Origin: Acidobacteriota bacterium
Lineage (GTDB): Bacteria > Acidobacteriota > Holophagae > Acanthopleuribacterales > Acanthopleuribacteraceae
Direction: 5' to 3'
Assembly (NCBI GenBank): GCA_020637335.1
Contig: JACJWC010000011.1
Coordinates: 122,871-186,870 of the forward strand
DNA: 64,000 bases
Shown in pieces: positions 1-7,800 of the stretch; position 1 is the stretch's first letter, and the number at the start of each line of letters is the position of its first letter. The translations under genes and the position numbers were made by a program. Below the pieces are notes generated by a model. It had not been told where the DNA came from, did no database searches, and was given only the letters and a program-made list of their open reading frames with translations.

Positions 1-1857
1 CTAGCGCTCTGTTGTTGGGCGGACTAATCGGAATCCCACATCACAGCCTTTTGCATCGACCGGCCGGGCGTCTCGGTTGGTCGACCGACAATCTCGCCAA
101 TCCGATAAATACGATCCGCCTCTGATGACATAAGCCTCACCAATTTGGGGACCGAGCGGGTTCAAATAGGCCGATCGTTTATAGGCATCGGGTTGGTACA
201 AATCCTGGCAGAGTTCCCAAACATTGCCCTGCATATCAAACAATCCCCAGTCATTGGGCTTTTTTCGGCCCACTTCATGGGGTCTTTCGGAAGCATTGGG
301 CGCATACCAAGCTGCTTCACTGGGGGCCTGATTTAAAAAAGTGCGTTCCCCGGCCTTACAGGCATATTCCCATTCCGCCTCGGTGGGTAGGCGGTAATTG
401 CTGCCCAACCTCTGATTGAGCTTCTGCAAGAAAACGTTAATTTCCGCTCGCGAAATGCCCGTTACCGGTAACCGGTCGCCCTTTTCACATGAAGGGTTAC
501 TGCCCATTACCGCTTGCCAGAGTTCTTGGGTTACCTCCGTTGTACTCATCTGAAAAGCGCCTAAAGACACCTCGTGAACACCCCATTCATCGCGGCCCAA
601 TAGGGTCCGACTGCCCATTTTGTAGATGCCTTCAGGAATATCGACCAGCTGAATTTCGGGCAGCGGTCTGAGCGGTTTTGGCTGTGGTTTTGACACGGGC
701 TCAGGGGTAGCGTCCGTTTTTCGCTGAGTCCCATCCACCGCAGGTTCAGAATTGTCCGGTTGAGCAACATTAAGCGCCGGCACCGGCTCTGAATCGGTTA
801 CCGGACTTTGCGGCTCAGGTGAGCGGGGCCATAACACAAATGCAACAATCAGGAGGGCGCACAATGCGAACCAAGTATAGCGCACCGTGCGGGGTTGGGC
901 CGGCTGGGCTCGTACCGGCGGTTCCACTTTGAAGGGAGAAGTAGGCACTTGCTCCGGTTCAAAGGCCATTGCCAATTCCGCCCCACTGGCAAAACGGTCC
1001 TGCGGTTTTTTCTGCAACAGGCGCAGGATGACGTATTCCATATGGCTGCTCAGGTGCGGGTTTCGCTCCCGCGGTGATACCACCCGGGTATTCACATGAT
1101 TGTAGGTAATCGACATGGCATCACTGTCCTCAAACGGTGGTTGCCCCGTGGCCATGTGATAACAGACTGCGCCCAGCGAGTACAGATCGGAGCGACCGTC
1201 CAACTTACCGCCCGATGCCTGCTCCGGACTCAGATAATGCGGTGTGCCAATAAAAGCATTGGTTCCAGTCATTCGCGTTTGATCGACCCGTTTCGCGATG
1301 CCGAAATCGGCAAGTAGCGGGCGATCGCGTTCATCAAACAAAATGTTGGCCGGCTTCACATCGCGATGAATAACGCCCTTACTGTGCGCGTAGTCCAAGG
1401 CCAGAGCCATGGCCTCCATAATTTGGCGAATGCGCGCTTCGGGCAAAGGACCGCCCAAGCGCTGGGCAAGCGAGCCACCGCTGAGGTAGGTCATGGCGTA
1501 ATACAGTAAACCCGGCTTCACACCAACATGATGAACGGCCAAAATATGCGGATGGTTTAAACCGGCCGCAATTTTGGCTTCCCGTTTAAATCGGCTGATC
1601 AACTGGGGATCGGTCACCCATTCAGCCGGTAACACTTTGATGGCCAGATCGCGGTCCAAAGCGCGTTCACGCCCGCGAAACACAAAGGCCATCCCGCCAC
1701 GTCCAATCAGCTGAAGATCGTCAAATTGATCCGACAACTGCTCTTGAACCCGGTCCACAAAAGGGCCGATCAAGACCTCCCAATCCGCCCCAGAATCGGA
1801 GGAATCGGCCGTTTTTTCACTGATTGGACCCGTCATATGCCCCTCTGGGCCAAGCAT
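1..1857 (-). CDS. Ser/Thr protein kinase fused to formylglycine-generating-enzyme (SUMF1) domain
   Basis: Membrane-bound Hanks-type kinase of 618 aa. The cytoplasmic kinase domain (about residues 45-300) has the glycine loop GRGGMAFVF at 52-60, lysine K74 in AIKVL, the catalytic loop HRDVKPAN at 164-171, DFG at 184-186 and GTPHYLSPEQ. A transmembrane helix follows at about 328-344, then a Pro-rich linker. The C-terminal FGE-sulfatase domain (about 400-615) shows the family's RLPTEAEWEYA, GNVWELCQD and RGGSY motifs. Such domains often act as binding or modification modules outside the membrane. Start choice: the first ATG has no clear ribosome site and overlaps a TACAAT -10-like box; the ATG seven codons later (1836) follows AGAGGGG closely and is a good alternative. 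The gene is last in the minus-strand run with the SBP/XpaC/VWA genes, about 105 bp downstream of them. The family call is secure; the substrate is unknown. Confidence 0.93.
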   Translation of the reverse strand: MLGPEGHMTGPISEKTADSSDSGADWEVLIGPFVDRVQEQLSDQFDDLQLIGRGGMAFVFRGRERALDRDLAIKVLPAEWVTDPQLISRFKREAKIAAGLNHPHILAVHHVGVKPGLLYYAMTYLSGGSLAQRLGGPLPEARIRQIMEAMALALDYAHSKGVIHRDVKPANILFDERDRPLLADFGIAKRVDQTRMTGTNAFIGTPHYLSPEQASGGKLDGRSDLYSLGAVCYHMATGQPPFEDSDAMSITYNHVNTRVVSPRERNPHLSSHMEYVILRLLQKKPQDRFASGAELAMAFEPEQVPTSPFKVEPPVRAQPAQPRTVRYTWFALCALLIVAFVLWPRSPEPQSPVTDSEPVPALNVAQPDNSEPAVDGTQRKTDATPEPVSKPQPKPLRPLPEIQLVDIPEGIYKMGSRTLLGRDEWGVHEVSLGAFQMSTTEVTQELWQAVMGSNPSCEKGDRLPVTGISRAEINVFLQKLNQRLGSNYRLPTEAEWEYACKAGERTFLNQAPSEAAWYAPNASERPHEVGRKKPNDWGLFDMQGNVWELCQDLYQPDAYKRSAYLNPLGPQIGEAYVIRGGSYLSDWRDCRSTNRDARPVDAKGCDVGFRLVRPTTER

Positions 1858-1962
1858 TGTAGCAAACCCATATGCCAGCTGAATGTGGGCAATCCAACAA
1901 TTTGGCGAATAGGGCTTCCCTCTCTATTTACGCACAAATGTTGGCAACCACTTGCATGTCTG

Positions 1963-3036
1963 TCAGGGATTTTTTAAAACCTCGATTAAACGCAGCATGG
2001 CCGATGCCGGCGGCAGGGGCGCGACCGATTGGATGGTTGCTGGGATACCCAACCCCTCCAAGGCGGCGACACGCGGAATATCATTGCGCAAGGCCGACCG
2101 AAATCCGTGCCGTTGCCAGGCCAGTTCCTGGATTTGTGAATCCTTCATGGCCTCGGCAAATTGTTTACCGCCCGCCGTCAGACCTAACACGGGATGGGAG
2201 GACCAGAAGGTCGGTTGGGGATAAATAATCCGCACTTTTTTGCGGATCAGATCGCGAAAATTGGGGTTTTCAAGCAGAAATTCAATCAGTTGATTTTCAT
2301 AACCCACAATAATCGGATGGGCTCCCACACCCGTGTTCAAAAACGATTCAAACAGATCGGAACTGGAGTTTTCCAGGTAACCCATCCGTTTGTAGTAATC
2401 GCTTAAACGCGGCAAAATGGCCTCCAAATCTGCATCGCTTACCACCCGACCGTCGTTCATTACGGTTGCCAAAAGAGCGGCAAACATATTCCCGGAATTG
2501 CTGGAGGCCGGGTCTGTAGCATGAATTTGAACCTTGCCATACAACTGGGGCAGGCCCAGATCGGCCCAGGTTTTTTCCTGTTCTATCCAAGTCACCAATC
2601 CCTGCAAGTTCGAGAAATACAAGACGCCCTGGCGTTCTTCCACCCAGCCCTCAGATTTGAGTGGCGCGGCCACTTCTTCCCAAGTGTAGAAAACCAAAGG
2701 GCTATTAAAAATGAGCTCCTCCGCTGTCAGGCTGCGCCCTTCCCGCTTGAGCAGTTCCGCACCGATCTGATTCGATGGCCACAACAAATCCATACCCGAA
2801 TGGTCGCGTTCGAGCACCATCTCAATGCTGCCGGATTTGGTTAAATTGGCGCGAATCCCAAGACGAGCCAAACGGTCCAGAATTTCGGGATCCTTCATCA
2901 AACCCGATTTTTCTCCGCCCAAAAATCCGCGGACTTCCAGCGATTTGCCCGGATTGAGACCCAAAGCGCCTGACTTCCATAAGTAGGTGCCACCCACCAC
3001 GGCTATCAGGATCGCAAGGCCAAACCATCTCTTCAT
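1963..3036 (-). CDS. Membrane-anchored extracellular solute-binding-like protein
   Basis: A 357-aa protein with an N-terminal hydrophobic helix (about residues 5-20) that acts as a signal peptide or anchor. The rest resembles periplasmic type 2 solute-binding proteins: a DLLWPSNQI-type hinge and an SSNSGNM loop like the S/T-x-SG ligand loops of molybdate- or sulfate-type binding proteins. The same landmarks (WPAQSI, QSNSGA) appear in the lipoprotein encoded first in this operon, so the two look paralogous. Its start codon overlaps the stop of the upstream XpaC-like gene by 4 bp, which implies translational coupling. No ABC permease or ATPase lies nearby, so it may sense or bind a ligand rather than feed a transporter. 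The ligand is not predictable from sequence. Confidence 0.75.
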   Translation of the reverse strand: MKRWFGLAILIAVVGGTYLWKSGALGLNPGKSLEVRGFLGGEKSGLMKDPEILDRLARLGIRANLTKSGSIEMVLERDHSGMDLLWPSNQIGAELLKREGRSLTAEELIFNSPLVFYTWEEVAAPLKSEGWVEERQGVLYFSNLQGLVTWIEQEKTWADLGLPQLYGKVQIHATDPASSNSGNMFAALLATVMNDGRVVSDADLEAILPRLSDYYKRMGYLENSSSDLFESFLNTGVGAHPIIVGYENQLIEFLLENPNFRDLIRKKVRIIYPQPTFWSSHPVLGLTAGGKQFAEAMKDSQIQELAWQRHGFRSALRNDIPRVAALEGLGIPATIQSVAPLPPASAMLRLIEVLKNP

Positions 3037-3650
3037 TTGTTTTCCTGTTCTGCTGCAGTTTCGTATTCCAAATCTATATTAAAGAGTTGAACCACTTTTT
3101 CACCAGCTAAATCCAATTTGACCAGATCGCGGCGAATCAACCGATCGACCTGTTCCTCAAACTTGCCCTGGACACGACCGATAATCGCCTCCATCTGGCG
3201 GGTTGAGTCGGCAAACCGGCCATGGGCTGGGTGACAGACCAGATCGACATATTGATGAACCAGGCGTAGCACATCCGGCAATTGCAGGTTGATAAACAGA
3301 TCTACCACCGATACCAGGTCGGGGTCCGCCACTAACCGTTCAATCAGTTGGTGCAAGCTGGCCTGCATGCCTTTTAATTGTTCTGCCACCTTGGCATTGG
3401 GACACCGGTTCACCAATTGGCCCAACTGAGTTGAGGCAGCACGCGCATTTTCCAACGCTTTTGCATGTTGAGGAACTTGTGAAGGGTCGGGTGCTTTCTT
3501 GGCTTCACCGAGCGCTAATTTAAAACCCACATACGTGGCCGTTGCGGCAATCGCGCTACCCCAGAGCGGGATGCCTACACCAAACTGCAAACCTAGGAAT
3601 GCACCTGCAGAACACACACCGGAAAGTGTCTCCAAAATGCCTTTTTTCAC
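3033..3650 (-). CDS. XpaC-like (5-bromo-4-chloroindolyl phosphate hydrolysis family) protein
   Basis: A 205-aa protein with an N-terminal hydrophobic hairpin (about residues 8-45, AGAFLGLQFGVGIPLWGSA and onward). A long alpha-helical body follows, rich in Leu, Val and Gln. This is the layout of the XpaC family, whose members usually sit beside TelA toxic-anion-resistance genes. No TelA is visible in this window. Here it lies between two solute-binding-domain genes, 29 bp after the VWA lipoprotein and overlapping the next gene by 4 bp, so the three are one operon. The family assignment rests on architecture and neighbourhood and is moderate; a generic helical membrane protein is the alternative. 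The molecular function of XpaC proteins is unclear. Confidence 0.6.
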   Translation of the reverse strand: MKKGILETLSGVCSAGAFLGLQFGVGIPLWGSAIAATATYVGFKLALGEAKKAPDPSQVPQHAKALENARAASTQLGQLVNRCPNAKVAEQLKGMQASLHQLIERLVADPDLVSVVDLFINLQLPDVLRLVHQYVDLVCHPAHGRFADSTRQMEAIIGRVQGKFEEQVDRLIRRDLVKLDLAGEKVVQLFNIDLEYETAAEQENK

Positions 3651-3679
3651 CTGGATTCCCCTTTTCCACCCCTATCCAC

Positions 3680-5254
3680 TTAATTGTAGCCTTTGGCTTT
3701 GCGAAACGCGTCAGCCAAGTTTTTACTGCCGTCGAAGACACGACCGGGAAATAGCGTATTTAACTCTTTGAGTTGGGTTAAATCCGCTTCGCCAAAGGTG
3801 ATTGAAAAAAGCGGAACATCCCGGACAAAAGAGAATTGGTTCATTTGCGATTGCAGGTCAGCAAGGCTGCCATCGGAAAGACCATCTGTCATTAAAATGA
3901 TGGCGGGAAAATAATCGCCCATTTCGCGTTCGCGTTCCTGCAAGAGCTCCAAAGCCTTAAGCGTGGCGCTGTAAATCTGCGTGCCACCTCCGGCTTCCCG
4001 GCTTTCGACCTGGTGCAAAAGCTGGCGTAAGGTGGCCTCCTCGTTGCCTTCTGCCGAGAGTACATCCAACGGTCGGGAGGAAAATGGCACGATCAAATGC
4101 ACATCGCGGTTGGAGGGTTGCAATAAGTATCGCTTGGCTTGATTGGGGTCCAACAACATACCCATCGCTTTTTTGAGCTGGTTTTCACCTTCCCCGGCCA
4201 TACTGCCCGAAAAATCCAGGACGTAGACGGTCAGGGATGGCTTGCGAAGCGCTACTTGATACAACTCCAATGCCGTGCGCAAGGTTTCTGGAGCCGGCAA
4301 AGGGACGGTTGAAATGGTGCGCGTGGCATCGATACCCCAACTGGGATTAAAAACTGCGGTATTGGGATTATCAATGTTTAGGCCCAAACCTGCACGGCGA
4401 CCCATTTGAATGATTTTGGCCCGCGATGACTCGTTTAAGAGTCGTTCCTGAAGTTGAAGAAATGCTTGCTTTTTCTGAGCATCGCCACGGTCAATAAAAC
4501 CCAAGGGATGGTCTGCAACCGCCAATCCATCCTCGGGATAAATGGCAATCAACGGTTCCTGGCCACGCCGCACCAGTTCCTGGTTGGTTTCAATGACCAA
4601 AGCTTCGTAATTGAACATGCCATCGAAGCGGTCGTATTCCTGGAGCATCATGTCTTTTAACCAGCCCGAACTGCCCGAAGAGCGATTCACACCTTTTAAG
4701 AGACGGCGGACCGGGTCCTGAATATCCGCATTTTGCAGATGCTCAGCGGTCAGGACTTGAGGCGAACCTGCCAGCGCATGCAACATACCCAAATAGGCCA
4801 CCGCCCCTGAATTGCTCTGGGTAGCAGAGGTCATTGCAAATCGGACCTGACCTTGTTCTGCAGCAGCCAGAATGTCGGACACCCGCACCGGCCGGTCCCG
4901 CCATCCCAAGCGATCGACCACACTGCCCTTAAGCGCAAAAACCACCGGCGACCGCATAATGCTTTTAACGTTGCTGACCTGATGGCGCCGGTCGCCCATT
5001 TCAATCCAAATCGATTGGGCCGGCCACACCGCGTCGAACTCGGACAAGGTACCCTGTTCCAGACCAAGCATAATATCCACGCTGCCTTGATAGTTCATGC
5101 GCACGGAAACACCCAAATCCCGGCCAATTTCAGCCAACAGCGGTTCGAGTTGTTGATTCTCAGATCCGGACACGATGACCAATTCCGGCATGGGCCTACT
5201 TTTACAACCCCAAAAAGCCAGACCTACCAAAACCAAGCCCAACCAGTGCCTCAT
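3680..5254 (-). CDS. Lipoprotein with solute-binding domain fused to VWA domain
   Basis: A 524-aa protein. A lipobox ends at Cys17 (AFWGC), so the mature protein is lipid-anchored. Residues 25-300 resemble a type 2 periplasmic binding protein (FDAVWPAQSIW, SATQSNSGA, IAIYPEDG). Residues 340-520 form a von Willebrand A domain with an intact metal-binding MIDAS motif (D347-x-S349-x-S351, plus ILMTDG). SBP-VWA fusions of this kind are known near XpaC/TelA genes and are thought to act in envelope stress or metal sensing. The ATG is preceded by GGGAGG at 5-nt spacing, a strong ribosome site. It is the first gene of the minus-strand operon. Ligand and partner are unknown; the ligand-binding and VWA parts could couple small-molecule sensing to protein binding. 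Confidence 0.85.
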   Translation of the reverse strand: MRHWLGLVLVGLAFWGCKSRPMPELVIVSGSENQQLEPLLAEIGRDLGVSVRMNYQGSVDIMLGLEQGTLSEFDAVWPAQSIWIEMGDRRHQVSNVKSIMRSPVVFALKGSVVDRLGWRDRPVRVSDILAAAEQGQVRFAMTSATQSNSGAVAYLGMLHALAGSPQVLTAEHLQNADIQDPVRRLLKGVNRSSGSSGWLKDMMLQEYDRFDGMFNYEALVIETNQELVRRGQEPLIAIYPEDGLAVADHPLGFIDRGDAQKKQAFLQLQERLLNESSRAKIIQMGRRAGLGLNIDNPNTAVFNPSWGIDATRTISTVPLPAPETLRTALELYQVALRKPSLTVYVLDFSGSMAGEGENQLKKAMGMLLDPNQAKRYLLQPSNRDVHLIVPFSSRPLDVLSAEGNEEATLRQLLHQVESREAGGGTQIYSATLKALELLQEREREMGDYFPAIILMTDGLSDGSLADLQSQMNQFSFVRDVPLFSITFGEADLTQLKELNTLFPGRVFDGSKNLADAFRKAKGYN

Positions 5255-5458
5255 ATCGGCCTCCCAATCCTTTTCTTACAAAAATGCTAACTCATGGCCT
5301 GATTCCAGTCACTCATTCACGCAGACCCTAACCAAATTCAAACAATTTTTGAGAAGAAAGATACCACGCTGTGAGTCAAGCCAATTTAACAACACCGACC
5401 TCGGAAATGGGTAATATCGGCAATGGCGGGAATGTCTTTTCTGCTTGCGGGACTGATC

Positions 5459-5974
5459 TTAACGGCCTGATTGTTCGATGATCTGGGCCCAAAACTGGGC
5501 CGTATTTAAAAAGGATCGGTTGACCTGAATGGTCTGTTTGGAATCATCGCAGCGCAACGTGATCAACCGGGCCGAAACCACGCGCATTAAGGTCGTCCAG
5601 GGGATTTCAAAACGCAGCTCTTCCCGCAGGCTTCCATTCTCTTGCTGTTGCTGACGCTGGCAGGAAAAGCTCTCTTTTTTGCCGTCAATGCGCAATTCCA
5701 CTTTTTGGACGTGCAAATGCTGAAATTCAGGACCGGAAATCGTCAAGCAGACCTGCACGGGACCCGGCCCGGGAACTTCCTCACCTGGGTGGACCCGGAT
5801 AAAGGCCAAGTCGTGCGTCCAGGGATCCGACCCCATCAAAGAGCCACTGACCTGGTGGGTCATTAAATCGGTCTGTGGGTCAAAATTCCAGGTGACCGCA
5901 GGAGTTTCCAGGCCAAGCAATAAGAGAAACCAAAGCAAAACCGCCCCCATCAAATCCAAAACATATTCATTCAT
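5459..5974 (-). CDS. Exported hypothetical protein
   Basis: A 171-aa protein I do not recognise. From the chosen start it begins with a signal-peptide-like stretch (a charged tip, then GAVLLWFLLLLGLETPA). The mature part is beta-rich and contains two well separated Cys residues and a Gln run (QRQQQQ). An in-frame start 12 codons upstream exists, but the hydrophobic segment fits the N-terminus better from the inner ATG; a second inner Met eight codons on is also possible. The ribosome site is weak. It is transcribed towards the VWA-lipoprotein operon but is separated from it by about 200 bp, so it need not be co-transcribed. No function is proposed. Confidence 0.6.
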   Translation of the reverse strand: MNEYVLDLMGAVLLWFLLLLGLETPAVTWNFDPQTDLMTHQVSGSLMGSDPWTHDLAFIRVHPGEEVPGPGPVQVCLTISGPEFQHLHVQKVELRIDGKKESFSCQRQQQQENGSLREELRFEIPWTTLMRVVSARLITLRCDDSKQTIQVNRSFLNTAQFWAQIIEQSGR

Positions 5975-6152
5975 TAACACAAACGGCAGTTCAGCAGCGA
6001 AAAAAGTCAATTCAACTTTTACGATAGAGTGCCGAAAGGGGCTCTGCGCTGTTTCGATGGATCAGGCTTTTGTGGCAAGTCGAAATGGGCATGAAGCTTG
6101 GAAAAATAAGTAATTTAGCCGCTTGCAATTACAAGGGAGTGGTTTTCTGGCG

Positions 6153-6179
6153 TTCACATTCGGGAGCTTCTGGTATAAT
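6153..6179 (+). promoter_or_regulatory. Putative sigma70 promoter with perfect TATAAT
   Basis: A perfect -10 hexamer TATAAT lies at 6174-6179. TTCACA (one mismatch from TTGACA) lies at 6153-6158, giving a short 15-bp spacer. The first ATG downstream (6187) is only 7 nt after the -10, so a transcript started at the usual distance would have almost no leader. Confidence 0.5.
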
Positions 6180-6186
6180 CGGCCGC

Positions 6187-6414
6187 ATGATTCGTAAAGT
6201 TCGCCTCAAACAAAAACAAGACAACAACAAACCGAAGGCACTTTTTTGCCAGAGTGGCCAGCATTCCTGGGTTGGCGATTCAGCCGTTAATGCCCAGTAC
6301 TGTTGTAACCCAGGCTATCGACGCGGTTCCTGTTCGGACCCGGAAAAGCCACCGGAAAACGCACTTCAACCCAAACGAATCTATCAAGGTTGGCTCTGGT
6401 GGGAGCCCATTTAG
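6187..6414 (+). CDS. Small Cys-rich hypothetical protein
   Basis: A 75-aa reading frame: a basic N-terminus (RKVRLKQKQ), then a Cys-containing stretch (FCQSG, QYCCNPG, GSCSDP) and a Trp-rich end. The four Cys could bind metal or form disulfides; I do not recognise a family. Its ATG lies 7 nt after a perfect TATAAT and has no ribosome site, which fits a leaderless mRNA. A 69-codon frame on the opposite strand (6280-6489, GTG start, one hydrophobic helix) overlaps it and cannot be excluded. The locus sits between an exported hypothetical and tRNA-Arg. Coding status is uncertain. Confidence 0.4.
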   Translation: MIRKVRLKQKQDNNKPKALFCQSGQHSWVGDSAVNAQYCCNPGYRRGSCSDPEKPPENALQPKRIYQGWLWWEPI

Positions 6415-6561
6415 TTCATTCCTTTTGCGCACTGCGATCCCCGCTCCAAGCAGGGCCAAGCCAATAAGCAAAAAGTTCAAAAAAACCACAAAAACATGTT
6501 CCGGACCCTAACGCCAGGAATTCACCCAAACCGTTGCATGTCCCCAAGTTTCGGGAAGTAA

Positions 6562-6638
6562 TGGTGCGCCCGAAGGGATTTGAACCCCCGACCTCCGGAT
6601 TAGGAATCCGCTGCTCTATCCTGCTGAGCTACGGGCGC
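6562..6638 (-). tRNA. tRNA-Arg(CCT)
   Basis: On the minus strand the sequence folds as a 77-nt cloverleaf. It has acceptor stem GCGCCCG/CGGGCGC with an encoded CCA end, D-stem GCTC/GAGC, anticodon loop TTCCTAA (anticodon CCT, reading AGG), and a T-arm with loop TTCAAAT. The first anticodon-stem pair is a G-G mismatch. A prophage remnant begins about 80 bp from its 5' side, which is the opposite of the usual 3'-end integration geometry. Confidence 0.95.
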
Positions 6639-6655
6639 ATTTTTCTAAGTGGTTG

Positions 6656-6685
6656 AAAATAAAGGTTTTTAGGTTTTTCCTTCAA
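6656..6685 (-). promoter_or_regulatory. Possible promoter of tRNA-Arg
   Basis: On the minus strand TTGAAG (6680-6685) and TATTTT (6656-6661) are spaced 18 bp apart, 17 bp upstream of the tRNA 5' end. Each box matches four of six consensus bases, so this is a weak call based mainly on position. Confidence 0.3.
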
Positions 6686-6723
6686 TTCCAAATCCTAGCA
6701 AACAACGCACAATTACGCAATGT

Positions 6724-7728
6724 TTGACGCGTTTTGACGCACGTTTTGCGTCAAAAGTGCGTCACGGGTTGACGCAAAAATCCAAGGAATACGCGAAGCG
6801 GAAAGGTGCCCAAATTCGGCGCGAGCGCCTGCGTGCTCGAGGAGCAAGGTTGCTGGATGCCTGGATTAAGGAAACGGAAGCAATGATCAAGGCTTTCGGG
6901 AAAGACCTGACCGGGGACCTGGAGCGGATAGGAGAAAATTCAGTCGGGCATACGGTGAAAACAACAAATGACGCGCTAGGGGCCAACATAATCACGGCCG
7001 GCACTCTTGGCCAAGCCAAGGTCATTCAGGACATGGTCGAGCAAACCATCATCAACCTGCAGCCCTCAAAGGGTGCTCCCCTTTCCAGCTTAATGCGCCA
7101 GATCACTTCAAAAATGGGTAATGATTTTGAGCTGCTAATCAGGGATGGGTATCAGAACGGGAAAACTATTCAACAGCTAATCGCCGAAACTGGGGAAATG
7201 CTTATCGGCAAGGGCAAAACCGTCCAACGGAACCTCGAAAGCCTGGTCCGGACTTCCACTTCCGCGATCGCCCAAGAAGCCAGGCGGAAAACTTGGGCCC
7301 AAAACTCGGACCTGATCGAAGGCGTTCAGCAAATCAGCACCTTTGACAGCAGAACAACGGTCGTCTGCTGGGCCAGGGCAAATAAGATCTGGGACCTGCA
7401 GGGAAATCCCATCAATCACGACATCCCCTACAACGGAGGGCCGCCACTCCATTACAACTGCAGAAGCGCGGAAATCAGCATTTTGAGGCGGAAATTGCCC
7501 AAACACCTGGAAGACAAGATCCCGGCCAGCAAGCGCGCGACCATGTATGGCCTCATTGATGCCGACGTGGACCCGCAAGAGTGGCTTAGAAAACAACCAT
7601 GGGCAGAGGAAACGCTAGGGAAAACGCGATATAAATTATGGATGGACGGGACGATCAAGGACCTTTCGCAGCTTTTGGATCAGAGTGGGAACCCTCTCAA
7701 TATAGAAAAGGTGGTTGGTTACATTTGA
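6724..7728 (+). CDS. Phage head morphogenesis protein (SPP1 gp7/Mu gpF type)
   Basis: A 334-aa protein. The C-terminal half carries the signature of minor head proteins of the SPP1 gp7/Mu gpF family: TFDSRTTVVCW, a KIWDLQGNPI segment, and PPLHYNCRS, equivalent to the usual T-x-D-x-R...C-x-x-C...HxxCRC pattern. Such proteins act in procapsid assembly. The listed start is a TTG inside a TTGACGC repeat cluster and has no ribosome site; the first 20 codons are encoded by that repeat, so the native N-terminus is probably lost or lies further in (for example Met54). It precedes the terminase genes, whereas most phages have terminase, portal, then gp7. This points to a rearranged remnant. Confidence 0.8.
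   Translation: MTRFDARFASKVRHGLTQKSKEYAKRKGAQIRRERLRARGARLLDAWIKETEAMIKAFGKDLTGDLERIGENSVGHTVKTTNDALGANIITAGTLGQAKVIQDMVEQTIINLQPSKGAPLSSLMRQITSKMGNDFELLIRDGYQNGKTIQQLIAETGEMLIGKGKTVQRNLESLVRTSTSAIAQEARRKTWAQNSDLIEGVQQISTFDSRTTVVCWARANKIWDLQGNPINHDIPYNGGPPLHYNCRSAEISILRRKLPKHLEDKIPASKRATMYGLIDADVDPQEWLRKQPWAEETLGKTRYKLWMDGTIKDLSQLLDQSGNPLNIEKVVGYI
6732..6756. repeat. TTGACGC cluster with 10-bp inverted repeat at left edge of prophage remnant
   Basis: TTTTGACGCA (6732-6741) is followed after 5 nt by its exact complement TGCGTCAAAA (6747-6756). Further copies of TTGACGC lie at 6724-6730 and 6770-6775, and GTGCGTCA at 6758-6765. The cluster straddles the start of the head-protein reading frame and the point where phage-like coding begins. 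It could be a protein-binding site, an element terminus, or a hairpin. Confidence 0.6.
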
Positions 7729-7800
7729 TCAGACAGCTTGAAGTTTTTTTATTTTTCCTGCTTAATTCAAAAGGCACTAAAGCAAAAAAGAGGTATTTCA

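Noticed and set aside
6280..6489. Minus-strand 69-codon frame with one hydrophobic helix
   Set aside because: GTG start without ribosome site; overlaps the small plus-strand frame that has a clear promoter. Left as an alternative only.
6562..6638. tRNA-Arg as attachment site of the prophage remnant
   Set aside because: The remnant lies on the 5' side of the tRNA, and no second copy of the tRNA 3' end was found at the right edge.
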